Source: Pseudomonas anuradhapurensis (GTDB lineage: Bacteria; Pseudomonadota; Gammaproteobacteria; Pseudomonadales; Pseudomonadaceae). From it: a DNA stretch of 64,000 nt. Positions within the stretch are counted from its first letter, which is position 1. The number at the start of each line of letters is the position of its first letter. The notes under the pieces were generated by a model, which searched no databases, was not told the DNA's origin, and saw only the letters and a list, made by a program, of their open reading frames with translations. Shown here in pieces: positions 53,285 to 62,024 of this stretch. Position numbers and translations under genes: made by a program. The DNA is taken from the NCBI RefSeq assembly GCF_014269225.2, contig NZ_CP077097.1, positions 2,863,001 through 2,927,000 on the forward strand, read 5' to 3'.

Positions 53285-54037
53285 ATGAACAAGACCATGG
53301 CCTTGGTGGGTGCGTGCGCCCTGCTGCTGTCGGGCGCCGCCAGTGCCGAAACCCTGCGCTTCGCCACCGAGGGCGCCTACCCGCCCTTCAATTACGTCGA
53401 CGCCAATAACCAGTTGCATGGCTTCGATGTCGACATCACCCACGCCCTGTGCGAGCAGATGAAAGTCGAATGCACGCTGGTGGCCCAGGACTGGGAAGGC
53501 ATCATCCCCGCCCTGATGGCACGCAAGTACGACGCGGTGGTGGCCTCGATGATCAACACCGAGGAGCGGCGCAAGAAGATCGCCTTCACCGACCACTACT
53601 ACCGCACACCGCTGACCGTCGCCGTGGCCAAGGACAGCAAGATCAGCGACGCCCAGACCAACTTCGACGGCTATACCGTGGGCGCGCAGTCGTCGTCGAC
53701 CCAGGCCATCTACGCCGAAGACGTCTATGCCAAGGCAGGCGCCGACGTGAAGCTGTACCCGACCATGGACGAAGCCAACGCCGACCTCGCCGCTGGCCGC
53801 CTGGACGGCGTGATCGCCGACAAGTTCCCGCTGCAGGAGTGGATGACCAAGAACGGCGGGGACTGCTGCAAGATCCTCGGCGACGTGGCCAACACCAAGG
53901 CCGACGCCGCGATTGCCGTGCGCAAGGACGACGAGGCCCTGCGCCAGCGCCTGAATACTGCGCTGCAACAGATCGTGGCCAACGGCACCTACCAGAAGAT
54001 CGCCAGCAAGTACTTCGCTTTCGATATCTACAACTGA
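53285..54037 (+). CDS. Polar amino-acid ABC transporter, periplasmic binding protein
   Basis: This 250-residue protein has a signal peptide ending ASA (about residue 21) and an SBP_bac_3 domain with GAYPPFNYVDANNQLHGFDVDI, RKYDAVVASMINTEERRKKIAFTD and DANLAAGRLDGVIAD-like sequence. It is of the lysine/arginine/ornithine-binding (HisJ/ArgT) type. It delivers its ligand to the permeases encoded downstream. A REP element separates it from them. Confidence 0.9.
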   Translation: MNKTMALVGACALLLSGAASAETLRFATEGAYPPFNYVDANNQLHGFDVDITHALCEQMKVECTLVAQDWEGIIPALMARKYDAVVASMINTEERRKKIAFTDHYYRTPLTVAVAKDSKISDAQTNFDGYTVGAQSSSTQAIYAEDVYAKAGADVKLYPTMDEANADLAAGRLDGVIADKFPLQEWMTKNGGDCCKILGDVANTKADAAIAVRKDDEALRQRLNTALQQIVANGTYQKIASKYFAFDIYN

Positions 54038-54058
54038 TCTTCAGGAAACTGCGCAATC

Positions 54059-54174
54059 TGTAGGAGCGGCCTTGCGTCGCGACAGGGCCGCAAGGCGGCC
54101 CCGGCACTCCCTGCCACGGCATAGATCCTGGGGCTGCTGCGCAGCCCTTTCGCGACACCAGGCCGCTCCTGCAA
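54059..54174. repeat. REP pair between binding-protein and permease genes
   Basis: TGTAGGAGCGGCCTTGCGTC and the inverted GACACCAGGCCGCTCCTGCA flank palindromic inner arms. The position, after the binding protein and before the permeases within one ABC operon, is the same as the classical malE-malF REP that stabilises upstream mRNA and lets binding protein exceed permease. Confidence 0.88.
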
Positions 54175-54206
54175 AGAGTCCGCGTTGCCCATCCTAGGGG
54201 TTTGTC

Positions 54207-54926
54207 ATGCTCGATCAATTGTCCTTGCTGTCCTTCGCCAGCGGAGGCTGGGGCCAGGCGCTGCTGGCCGGCGCCCTGGTCACCCTGTCCCTGGCCCTGG
54301 CCTGCCTGCCCGTCGGCCTGCCGCTGGGCCTGCTGGTCGCCCTCGCGGCACGCTCGCGCAAGCGCCTGCCTCGGCTCTGGGCCACCACCTTCTCCACCGT
54401 GTTCCGTGGCCTGCCCGAACTGCTGACGCTGCTGATCATCTATTACGGCTGCCAGATCGCGGCGCAGAAGATCCTCGCCGCCATGGGTTATCCGGGTGAG
54501 TTCCTGATCAACACCTTCCTTGCCGCGATGATCGCCTTCAGCCTGGTGTTCGCCGCCTTTTCCAGCGAAATCTGGCTGGCCGCCTTCAAGACCTTGCCCA
54601 AGGGCCAGCTGGAAGCGTGCTCGGCGCTGGGCCTGAGCAAACGCACGGGTTTCTTCAAGGTGCTGCTGCCGCAACTGACCCGTATCGCCCTGCCCGGCCT
54701 GTCCAACAACTGGCTGTCGCTGCTCAAGGACACCTCACTGGTTTCCACCATCTCGCTGGTCGACCTGATGCGCCAGACCAACCTGGCAGTCAGCGTGACC
54801 AAGGAACCAATGTTCTTCTATGGCGTCGCCTGCCTGGGCTACCTGCTGTTCGCCGCCCTCTCCGGACGCGTGTTCGCCTTCATCGAACGGCGCAGCAACC
54901 GCCACCTGCAAGGAGCACGCGCATGA
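54207..54926 (+). CDS. Amino-acid ABC transporter permease (HisQ-like)
   Basis: This 239-residue inner-membrane protein has five membrane segments and the EAA loop LEACSALGLSKRTGFFKVLLPQL that contacts the ATPase. RGLPELLTLLIIYYG is a HisM/HisQ-family signature. AGGGG lies 6 bp upstream of the ATG. It pairs with the next permease (4-bp overlap). Confidence 0.9.
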   Translation: MLDQLSLLSFASGGWGQALLAGALVTLSLALACLPVGLPLGLLVALAARSRKRLPRLWATTFSTVFRGLPELLTLLIIYYGCQIAAQKILAAMGYPGEFLINTFLAAMIAFSLVFAAFSSEIWLAAFKTLPKGQLEACSALGLSKRTGFFKVLLPQLTRIALPGLSNNWLSLLKDTSLVSTISLVDLMRQTNLAVSVTKEPMFFYGVACLGYLLFAALSGRVFAFIERRSNRHLQGARA

Positions 54927-55633
54927 GCCTCGAACAACTGCTGGCGTTGGTGGTCGACCCCAACCTGCTGGAGCGCTACGGCCCGCGTTTCCTCGATGGC
55001 CTGCTGGTGACCGCCAAACTTGTGGCGATTTCCTTCAGCCTGGGTGCCCTGCTGGGCTTGCTGCTGGCCCTGGCGCGCATGTCGCGCAGCCTGCTGCTGC
55101 AACGCGTGGCTGCAGGCTACGTGTACTTCTTCCGCGGCTCGCCGCTGCTGGCCCAGCTGTTCCTGCTGTATTACGGCCTGGGCTCGCTCAAGGGCTTCTG
55201 GCAGGACGTCGGCCTGTGGTGGTTCTTCCGCGAGGCGTGGTTCTGCACCCTGCTGGCATTCACCCTGAATACTGCCGCCTACCAGGCCGAGATCTTCCGC
55301 GGCAGCCTGATGGCCGTGGCTCCTGGCCAGCATGAAGCAGCGCGGGCCCTGAACCTGAAGCGCTCGACCACCTTTTTCAAGGTGATCCTGCCGCAGTCGC
55401 TGTTGGTGGCCATCGGCCCGCTGGGCAACGAACTGATCCTGATGATCAAGGCCAGCGCGATTGCCTCGCTGGTGACCATCTACGACCTGATGGGCGTGAC
55501 CAAGCTGGCCTTCTCGCGCAGTTTCGACTTCCAGATCTACCTGTGGGCCGCCGTGCTCTACCTGCTGATCGTCGAACTGGTGCGGCGCCTGTTGAAGCAC
55601 CTGGAAGCCCGCCTGGGCCGCCACCTGAATTGA
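54923..55633 (+). CDS. Amino-acid ABC transporter permease (HisM-like)
   Basis: This 236-residue permease has the signatures YFFRGSPLLAQLFLLYYGL and the EAA loop HEAARALNLKRSTTFFKVILP. The ATG at 54923 overlaps the upstream stop as ATGA and has AAGGAG before it. Together with the HisQ-like protein it forms the transmembrane channel. Confidence 0.9.
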   Translation: MSLEQLLALVVDPNLLERYGPRFLDGLLVTAKLVAISFSLGALLGLLLALARMSRSLLLQRVAAGYVYFFRGSPLLAQLFLLYYGLGSLKGFWQDVGLWWFFREAWFCTLLAFTLNTAAYQAEIFRGSLMAVAPGQHEAARALNLKRSTTFFKVILPQSLLVAIGPLGNELILMIKASAIASLVTIYDLMGVTKLAFSRSFDFQIYLWAAVLYLLIVELVRRLLKHLEARLGRHLN

Positions 55634-55650
55634 CCGAAGGATACGTTCCA

Positions 55651-56895
55651 ATGCATTGCCAGACCCTTGTCCTCGGCGCCGGCATCGTCGGCGTCAGCAC
55701 TGCGCTGCACCTGCAGGCCCGCGGGCGCCAGGTGATCCTGATCGACCGCGACGAACCGGGCAGCGGCACCAGCCACGGCAATGCCGGGCTGATCGAGCGC
55801 TCCAGCGTCATCCCCTACGCCTTCCCGCGGCAACTGGGCGCGCTGCTGCGCTACGGCCTGAACCGCCAGCCCGATGTGCGCTACAGCCTGCTGCACCTGC
55901 CCAAGGCGGCCCCGTGGCTATGGCGTTACTGGCGCCAGTCGGCCCCTGGGCGCCTGGCCGGGGCTGCCGCCGACATGCTGCCGCTGGTGCAACGTTGCGT
56001 CGAGGAACACGATGCGCTGATCGCTGCCGCCGGCCTGGAAGGCCTGGTGCAGGCCAAAGGCTGGATCGAAGTGTTCCGTGACCCGGCGCTGTTCGCGCAG
56101 GCCAAGGCCGACGCCATAGGCCTGAGCCGCTATGGCCTGCAGTTCGAAATCCTCGAATGCGGGCAGCTGCAGGCCCGCGAACAGCAACTGGACGCCACCG
56201 TGGTCGGTGGCATCCATTGGCTCGACCCCAAGACCGTGAACAACCCTGGCGCCCTCACCCGTGGCTATGCCAGCCTGTTCCTGCAACGCGGCGGGCAGTT
56301 CCTGCACGGCGATGCACGCAGCCTGCGCCAGCTCGATGGCCAATGGCAGGTCGACAGCCGCCGCGGCCCGATCACCGCCGATGAAGTGGTGGCCTGCCTC
56401 GGCCCACAGTCCGCCGATCTGTTCAGCGGCCTGGGCTATGAAATCCCATTGGCGATCAAGCGTGGCTACCACATGCACTACAGCACCCGTGACGGCGCGC
56501 AGCTGGAGCACTCCATCTGCGATACCCAGGGCGGCTACGTGCTGGCGCCCATGGCCCGCGGCGTGCGCCTGACCACCGGCATCGAGTTCGCAGCCAGCAG
56601 CGCACCGGGCAACCAGATCCAGCTGGGCCGCTGCGAAGCCCTGGCCCGCAAACTGTTCCCGGCGCTGGGCGAGCGCCTGGACGACAGCCCATGGCTGGGC
56701 CGCCGCCCCTGCCTGCCCGACATGCGCCCGGTGATCGGCCCGGCTCCGCGCCACCCAGGGCTGTGGTTCAACTTCGGCCATGCCCACCATGGCCTCACCC
56801 TGGGCCCGGTCAGCGGCCGCCTGCTGGCCGAACTGGTCACCGGCGAACGCCCCTTCACCGACCCCGCGCCCTATAGCGCGACCCGTTTCGACTGA
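55651..56895 (+). CDS. amaD: FAD-dependent D-amino-acid oxidase/dehydrogenase (AmaD-like)
   Basis: This 414-residue DadA/DAO-type flavoprotein has the N-terminal dinucleotide motif LGAGIVGVSTALHL, GSGTSHGNAGLI (FAD contact) and the C-terminal NFGHAHHGLTLGPVSGRLLAELV. In KT2440 the equivalent is recalled as AmaD, which oxidises D-lysine. It lies inside the ABC operon between permeases and ATPase, so uptake and oxidation are co-expressed. GAAGGA precedes the ATG. Confidence 0.84.
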   Translation: MHCQTLVLGAGIVGVSTALHLQARGRQVILIDRDEPGSGTSHGNAGLIERSSVIPYAFPRQLGALLRYGLNRQPDVRYSLLHLPKAAPWLWRYWRQSAPGRLAGAAADMLPLVQRCVEEHDALIAAAGLEGLVQAKGWIEVFRDPALFAQAKADAIGLSRYGLQFEILECGQLQAREQQLDATVVGGIHWLDPKTVNNPGALTRGYASLFLQRGGQFLHGDARSLRQLDGQWQVDSRRGPITADEVVACLGPQSADLFSGLGYEIPLAIKRGYHMHYSTRDGAQLEHSICDTQGGYVLAPMARGVRLTTGIEFAASSAPGNQIQLGRCEALARKLFPALGERLDDSPWLGRRPCLPDMRPVIGPAPRHPGLWFNFGHAHHGLTLGPVSGRLLAELVTGERPFTDPAPYSATRFD

Positions 56896-56918
56896 ACCCA
56901 CGCGGGAGAACAACAAAG

Positions 56919-57701
56919 ATGACCGCACCACTGAGCCTTGCCAGCCTTGCCCCCGAACCCGACCCACGCCCGGTGCTGATCCGCATCGAGGGCCTTAACA
57001 AGCACTACGGTGCCTTCCATGTACTGCGCGACATCAACCTGCAGGTGCGCGAAGGCGAACGCATCGTGCTTTGCGGGCCTTCCGGCTCGGGCAAATCGAC
57101 GCTGATCCGTTGCATCAACCGCCTGGAAGTGGCCCAGCAGGGCAGCATCAAGGTGGACGGCATCGACCTGGCTGCCAGCAGCCGCGAAGCGGCGCGGGTG
57201 CGCAGCGATATCGGCATGGTGTTCCAGCACTTCAACCTGTTCCCGCACATGAGCGTGCTGGACAACTGCCTGCTGGCCCCCACCAGCGTGCGCGGGTTGT
57301 CGCGCAAGGATGCCGAAGAGCGCGCACGCATGTACCTGAGCAAGGTCGGTATCGAAAGCCAGGCGCACAAGTATCCCAGCCAGCTGTCCGGTGGCCAGCA
57401 GCAGCGGGTGGCGATCGCCCGGGCGCTGTGCATGAAGCCCCGTATCATGCTGTTCGACGAGCCCACCTCGGCACTGGACCCGGAGATGGTCGCCGAGGTG
57501 CTGGACGTGCTGGTGCAACTGGCCGGTACCGGAATGACCATGCTCTGCGTCACCCATGAAATGGGCTTTGCCCGGCAGGTCGCCGAGCGCGTGCTGTTCC
57601 TCGAGGGCGGGCAGATCATCGAGGACAGCCCGCCGCAGGTGTTCTTCAACCAGCCGCGTACCGAGCGGGCCAAAGGGTTTCTGGCGCAGATACTGCACTG
57701 A
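56919..57701 (+). CDS. Amino-acid ABC transporter ATP-binding protein
   Basis: This 260-residue ATPase has Walker A GPSGSGKST (residues 53-61), the Q-loop VFQHFNLFPHMSVL, signature LSGGQQQRVAIARAL, Walker B IMLFDEP and the switch His in CVTHEMGFA. It is of the HisP/GlnQ type. It completes the transporter started by the binding protein 3.6 kb upstream. Confidence 0.94.
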   Translation: MTAPLSLASLAPEPDPRPVLIRIEGLNKHYGAFHVLRDINLQVREGERIVLCGPSGSGKSTLIRCINRLEVAQQGSIKVDGIDLAASSREAARVRSDIGMVFQHFNLFPHMSVLDNCLLAPTSVRGLSRKDAEERARMYLSKVGIESQAHKYPSQLSGGQQQRVAIARALCMKPRIMLFDEPTSALDPEMVAEVLDVLVQLAGTGMTMLCVTHEMGFARQVAERVLFLEGGQIIEDSPPQVFFNQPRTERAKGFLAQILH

Positions 57702-57730
57702 TTGAAAATCATGCAAGCTGGCGCGATACC

Positions 57731-57852
57731 TGTGTAGGAGCGGCCTTGTGTCGCGAAAGGGCTGCATGGCAGCCCCAGGATTTTCAGCGCAGAAATACAA
57801 ATTGCCGGGGCTGCGTTGCAGCCCTTCGCGACACAAGGCGCTGCTACACAGG
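57731..57852. repeat. REP pair
   Basis: TGTGTAGGAGCGGCCTTGTG and the inverted GACACAAGGCGCTGCTACAC enclose inner arms GGGCTGCATGGCAGCCCC / GGGGCTGCGTTGCAGCCC. It lies at the end of the ABC operon. The remainder of the 490-bp spacer 57702-58191 holds TTGACA at 58035-58040, a possible -35 without a convincing -10, and nothing else I can support. Confidence 0.88.
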
Positions 57853-58191
57853 TTCCGCGTCAGCGACGGCGTGAGCGACTCTACCGGGCCTTCATTGCAC
57901 CGCTGCAAAGACCCGACTGCATCGTTAAATATTATTGACCTTAACCCCCGCCAAACCCACGCCGGCACAGGCCCGCATCGGTTTCAGCCCCCAAAAACCG
58001 GCGCATTCCCTGGCAACAAGCCCTGTTCCGTCGTTTGACATATCGAACGGCTCTGGCAAGCTATCTACAAGCCCCGACCGGAATCGTCGCCTCTGACGAG
58101 CCGGCAGTGCTCGGGGCTACAGGCTGCACCCAAGGCTACGCGCCGTGCACCTGCACAACAACGACAGGCCGAACCTGTCCCAAGGTGACAT

Positions 58192-59001
58192 ATGTCCAAC
58201 AGCAACATTGGCAACAAGCAACCTTCCCTGCGCAAACCCGTCGTCCTGATGACCATGGGCAGCCAAGAGCGCAAAGGCCATGACTACCAGGTCATGACCC
58301 ATAAATACATCACTCCGCTGGTCGAATTCGCCGATTGCGTACCGGTACTGGTCCCCACCTGCTGCGGCATCGATGACCTCGAAACCTACCTGGACATGGC
58401 CGACGGCGTGTACCTGACCGGCGCTGGCAGCAACATCGACCCGGCCCTGTACGGCCAGGAAAACCAGACCCCCGGCAAAGGCCAGGACAAGCACCGCGAC
58501 CTGTTCGACATCCCCCTGGTAAAGGCAGCGATCAAGCGCGGCCTGCCGATCTTCGGCATCTGCCGGGGCATGCAGGAAATCAACGTGGCCCTGGGTGGCG
58601 ACATCTACCAGAAGGTCTACGCCGAGCCTGGCTTCAACGACCATCGGGAAAACCCGGAAGACCCGGTCGAGGTGCAATACGCCCAGGTGCACGGCGTGAA
58701 GATCGAGCCTGGCAGCTGGCTGCGTGACACACTGGGTACCGACGAAATTCGCGTCAACTCGCTGCATGGCCAGGGCCTGCGCAAGCTCGGCGCCGGCATC
58801 GAGGCCATCGCCCATGCCGAAGACGGCCTGGTCGAGGCGATTCACGCCCCGAGCCTCTCGCCGTTCCTGTTCGCCGTGCAGTGGCATCCAGAGTGGCAAG
58901 CGGCGAGCAACCCGGACTCGATCAAGATCTTCCAGGCCTTCGGCGATGCTTGCCGGGCCCAGGTACGCAAGGCGCAGATCAAGCGCCAGCAGGCTGCCTG
59001 A
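58192..59001 (+). CDS. Class I glutamine-amidotransferase-like hydrolase (peptidase C26, PuuD-like)
   Basis: This 269-residue cytosolic hydrolase has the nucleophile elbow GICRGMQEINVALGG (Cys) and the C-terminal QWHPEW with catalytic His and Glu. Length and motifs match gamma-glutamyl-GABA hydrolase PuuD and the wider C26 family, which cleave gamma-glutamyl amides. Whether the substrate is a gamma-glutamyl amine linked to lysine catabolism is not known. GGTGA lies before the ATG; it follows the ABC operon after a long spacer, so it probably has its own promoter. Confidence 0.84.
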   Translation: MSNSNIGNKQPSLRKPVVLMTMGSQERKGHDYQVMTHKYITPLVEFADCVPVLVPTCCGIDDLETYLDMADGVYLTGAGSNIDPALYGQENQTPGKGQDKHRDLFDIPLVKAAIKRGLPIFGICRGMQEINVALGGDIYQKVYAEPGFNDHRENPEDPVEVQYAQVHGVKIEPGSWLRDTLGTDEIRVNSLHGQGLRKLGAGIEAIAHAEDGLVEAIHAPSLSPFLFAVQWHPEWQAASNPDSIKIFQAFGDACRAQVRKAQIKRQQAA

Positions 59002-59199
59002 CCTTCGTTTCACTGCGCTTTGATCGCGGGGCGGCGCAAGGTCGCCCCCGTTTCCCCGGTCACCCTCTGCTGGTCCCAGAACACTTCCCGTGGAAGCGGG
59101 CGGCGGGCTTGTGCCTGTCTCCGCGATCTTTTTTCCTTTTTTTCTTAAGAGATATGATGACTGCCGAGCGGTTGTCGTTGGATCTTCTGCGCCTGGGAG

Positions 59200-59410
59200 A
59201 TCGAGCGCCGCCCGCGCGGCGCATCGCGGATGAAATCCGCTCCTACATTTGTTGCAACGTGGCCATGCCTGACAGGCCATGGTTGTCAGCCGGTATGCAA
59301 GGCTCAAGTCATGCGCCAAGGCTGGCAACCATGGCGTAACAGGTTCGGCACGTTGCAACAAATGTGGGAGCGGATTTCATCCGCGATGCGCCGCGCGGGC
59401 GGCGCTCGAT
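59200..59410. repeat. 211-bp nested inverted repeat with 62-bp arms
   Basis: Arms 59200-59261 and 59349-59410 are reverse complements over 62 bp with one mismatch. The inner part repeats the pattern: GCCATGGTTGTCAGCC (59275-59290) pairs with GGCTGGCAACCATGGC with one mismatch. The arms contain a REP core (GCGGATGAAATCCGCTCCTA) extended by flanks not found in the other REP copies here. The whole could form a cruciform or a long RNA hairpin. It sits in the 572-bp spacer 59002-59573 upstream of kdgD; a poly-pyrimidine stretch at about 59126-59148 precedes it. Confidence 0.92.
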
Positions 59411-59491
59411 TTACGCAACCACACACATCTAAAACCAATCCGTCCTGCCATCCCCCTGCCATCCCCGCAAAAAATTCCCAAAAGGCACTAG

Positions 59492-59517
59492 TCATCGCAC
59501 TAGTTGTACGATAACTT
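59492..59517. promoter_or_regulatory. Candidate GntR-type operator upstream of kdgD
   Basis: Two CACTAGT copies (about 59487-59493 and 59499-59505) are followed by AGTTGTACGATAACT, an imperfect dyad like FadR/GntR sites, 60-90 bp before kdgD. A GntR regulator of galactarate genes is expected just beyond the right edge. Both the site and its regulator are inferred. Confidence 0.4.
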
Positions 59518-59573
59518 ACCTCCAGCGCAGAACAACACCCTTCACCCCCAAGCGCCACAGGATGCCTACAACA

Positions 59574-60485
59574 ATGACCCCACAAGAACTGAAATCCATC
59601 CTCTCCCACGGCCTGCTGTCCTTCCCGGTCACCGACTTCAATGCCCAGGGCGACTTCAACCCGGCGGGCTACATGAAGCGCCTGGAATGGCTCGCTCCCT
59701 ACGGCGCCAGCGCCCTGTTCGCCGCCGGCGGCACCGGTGAGTTCTTCTCCCTGGCCGCCAGCGAGTACAGCCAGGTGATCAAGACCGCAGTCGACACCTG
59801 CGCCACCTCGGTACCGATCCTCGCCGGCGTTGGTGGTGCCACCCGCCAGGCCATCGAGTACGCCCAGGAAGCCGAGCGGCTGGGTGCCAAGGGCCTGTTG
59901 CTGTTGCCGCACTACCTGACCGAAGCCAGCCAGGAAGGCGTTGCCGCCCACGTCGAGGCAGTGTGCAAAGCGGTGAACATCGGCGTAGTGGTGTACAACC
60001 GCAACGTCTGCCGGCTGAACGCCGACCTGCTGGAAAAGCTCGCCGAACGCTGCCCGAACCTGATCGGCTACAAGGACGGCCTGGGCGACATCGAGCTGAT
60101 GGTGTCGATCCGTCGCCGCCTGGGCGAGCGCTTCAGCTACCTGGGTGGCCTGCCGACCGCCGAGGTCTATGCGGCTGCCTACAAGGCCCTGGGCGTGCCG
60201 GTGTACTCCTCCGCCGTGTTCAACTTCGTGCCGAAGACCGCCATGGCCTTCTACAACGCCATTGCCCGTGACGACCAGGCCACCGTGGCCAAGCTGATCG
60301 ACGACTTCTTCCTGCCCTACCTGGACATCCGCAACCGCAAGGCCGGTTACGCCGTCAGTATCGTCAAGGCCGGTGCCAGGATTGCCGGTTACGATGCAGG
60401 CCCGGTGCGTACCCCGCTGACCGACCTGACTGCCGACGAGTACCAGCAGCTCGCTGCGCTGATGGACAAGATGGGCCCGCAGTAG
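59574..60485 (+). CDS. kdgD: 5-dehydro-4-deoxyglucarate dehydratase (decarboxylating)
   Basis: This 303-residue DapA-superfamily aldolase-fold enzyme converts 5-dehydro-4-deoxy-D-glucarate to 2-oxoglutarate semialdehyde with loss of CO2 and water. The Schiff-base Lys is in LIGYKDG (Lys167), the catalytic Tyr in VVVYNRN (Tyr141), and the substrate loop is [10 protein letters not shown]. The second ATG (59574) is preferred since it matches the family start and length; an ATG 12 bp earlier has no spaced RBS. Confidence 0.94.
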   Translation: MTPQELKSILSHGLLSFPVTDFNAQGDFNPAGYMKRLEWLAPYGASALFAAGGTGEFFSLAASEYSQVIKTAVDTCATSVPILAGVGGATRQAIEYAQEAERLGAKGLLLLPHYLTEASQEGVAAHVEAVCKAVNIGVVVYNRNVCRLNADLLEKLAERCPNLIGYKDGLGDIELMVSIRRRLGERFSYLGGLPTAEVYAAAYKALGVPVYSSAVFNFVPKTAMAFYNAIARDDQATVAKLIDDFFLPYLDIRNRKAGYAVSIVKAGARIAGYDAGPVRTPLTDLTADEYQQLAALMDKMGPQ

Positions 60486-60586
60486 GCACTGCCCGCGGCC
60501 TGCCCGACGCCGCGCCCGGAGTGGCCAGCCACTCCGGTTATCCTTGATGAGCCCGCACAAAAATAACTAGTGGGAGTATTGCCAGC

Positions 60587-61948
60587 ATGCAAGCGAGCAA
60601 AAAGACGCATGTGCGCTACCTGATCCTGTTCATGCTGTTTCTGGTGACCACGATCAACTACGCCGACCGCGCCACCATTGCCATCGCAGGTTCCAGCCTG
60701 CAGAAAGACCTCGGCATCGATGCCGTCACCCTGGGTTATATATTCTCCGCCTTCGGCTGGGCCTATGTGGCCGGGCAGATTCCCGGCGGCTGGCTGCTCG
60801 ATCGCTTCGGTTCCAAGAACGTCTACGCCTTCAGCATCTTCACCTGGTCGTTGTTCACCTTGCTGCAGGGCTTTGTCGGTGGCCTGCCGGTGGCCTGGGC
60901 GGTGGTCACGCTGTTCACCCTGCGCTTCCTGGTCGGTTTTGCCGAAGCCCCGTCGTTCCCGGGGAATGCCCGCATCGTCGCCGCCTGGTTCCCGACCCAG
61001 GAACGCGGCACCGCCTCGGCCATCTTCAACTCGGCGCAATACTTTGCCACTGCCCTGTTCGCACCGCTGATGGGCTGGATCGTGTTCCGCTTCGGCTGGG
61101 AGCACGTGTTCATCGTCATGGGCGTACTGGGCATCGTGTTCTCCATGGTCTGGCTGAAGACCATCTACAACCCGCGCCAGCATCCGCGCATCAGCCCGGC
61201 CGAACTCGAGCACATAGAGCGAAATGGCGGCCTGGTGGACATGGACCAGAAACGCGGCAGCGACGGCCCGAAATGGGGCTACATCAGGCAACTGCTGACC
61301 AGCCGCATGCTGCTGGGGGTGTACCTGGGCCAATACTGCATCAACGCCATCACCTACTTCTTCCTAACCTGGTTCCCGGTGTACCTGGTACAGGAGCGCG
61401 GCATGACCATCCTCAAGGCCGGCTTCATCGCCTCGTTGCCGGCAATCTGCGGTTTCATCGGCGGCGTGCTCGGCGGGGTGATTTCCGACTGGCTGCTGCG
61501 CCGCGGCAACTCGCTGACCTTCTCGCGCAAGCTGCCGATCGTCTGCGGGCTGCTGCTGTCGACCAGCATGGTGTTCTGCAACTACGTCGACAGCGAATGG
61601 ATGGTGGTCGGCTTCATGACCCTGGCGTTCTTCGGCAAAGGCATCGGCGCACTGGGCTGGGCGGTAGTCGCCGACACGTCGCCCAAGCAGATCGCCGGGC
61701 TTTCAGGCGGCCTGTTCAATACCTTCGGCAACATCGCCTCGATCACCACCCCGATCGTCATCGGCTACATCATCAGCGCCACCGGCTCGTTCAAGTGGGC
61801 ACTGGTGTATGTGGGCGCCAATGCCTTGGTGGCGGTGTTCAGCTACCTGGTCATCGTCGGCCCGATCAAGCGCATCGAGCTGCGCGAACCGCCAAAGCCT
61901 GACGCCGGGCCAGTCGCCAGCGGCGAACTGGCCAGCTCGCAGCACTGA
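60587..61948 (+). CDS. D-glucarate/galactarate MFS transporter (GudP/GarP family)
   Basis: This 453-residue 12-TM anion:cation symporter has the family signatures NYADRATIAIAGSSLQKDLG and SAFGWAYVAGQIPGGWLLDRFG at the N-terminus and FLTWFPVYLVQERGMTILKAG after the central loop. It is flanked by kdgD and garD on the same strand, so galactarate and possibly glucarate is the expected substrate. Cytoplasmic membrane. Confidence 0.92.
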   Translation: MQASKKTHVRYLILFMLFLVTTINYADRATIAIAGSSLQKDLGIDAVTLGYIFSAFGWAYVAGQIPGGWLLDRFGSKNVYAFSIFTWSLFTLLQGFVGGLPVAWAVVTLFTLRFLVGFAEAPSFPGNARIVAAWFPTQERGTASAIFNSAQYFATALFAPLMGWIVFRFGWEHVFIVMGVLGIVFSMVWLKTIYNPRQHPRISPAELEHIERNGGLVDMDQKRGSDGPKWGYIRQLLTSRMLLGVYLGQYCINAITYFFLTWFPVYLVQERGMTILKAGFIASLPAICGFIGGVLGGVISDWLLRRGNSLTFSRKLPIVCGLLLSTSMVFCNYVDSEWMVVGFMTLAFFGKGIGALGWAVVADTSPKQIAGLSGGLFNTFGNIASITTPIVIGYIISATGSFKWALVYVGANALVAVFSYLVIVGPIKRIELREPPKPDAGPVASGELASSQH

Positions 61949-62024
61949 CTGAGCACGCCTGTGCCGGCCCCCCGGCGCAGGCGGATGGACAAACGCCTGA
62001 GAACCTGACAAGTAGGGCCCGAAC

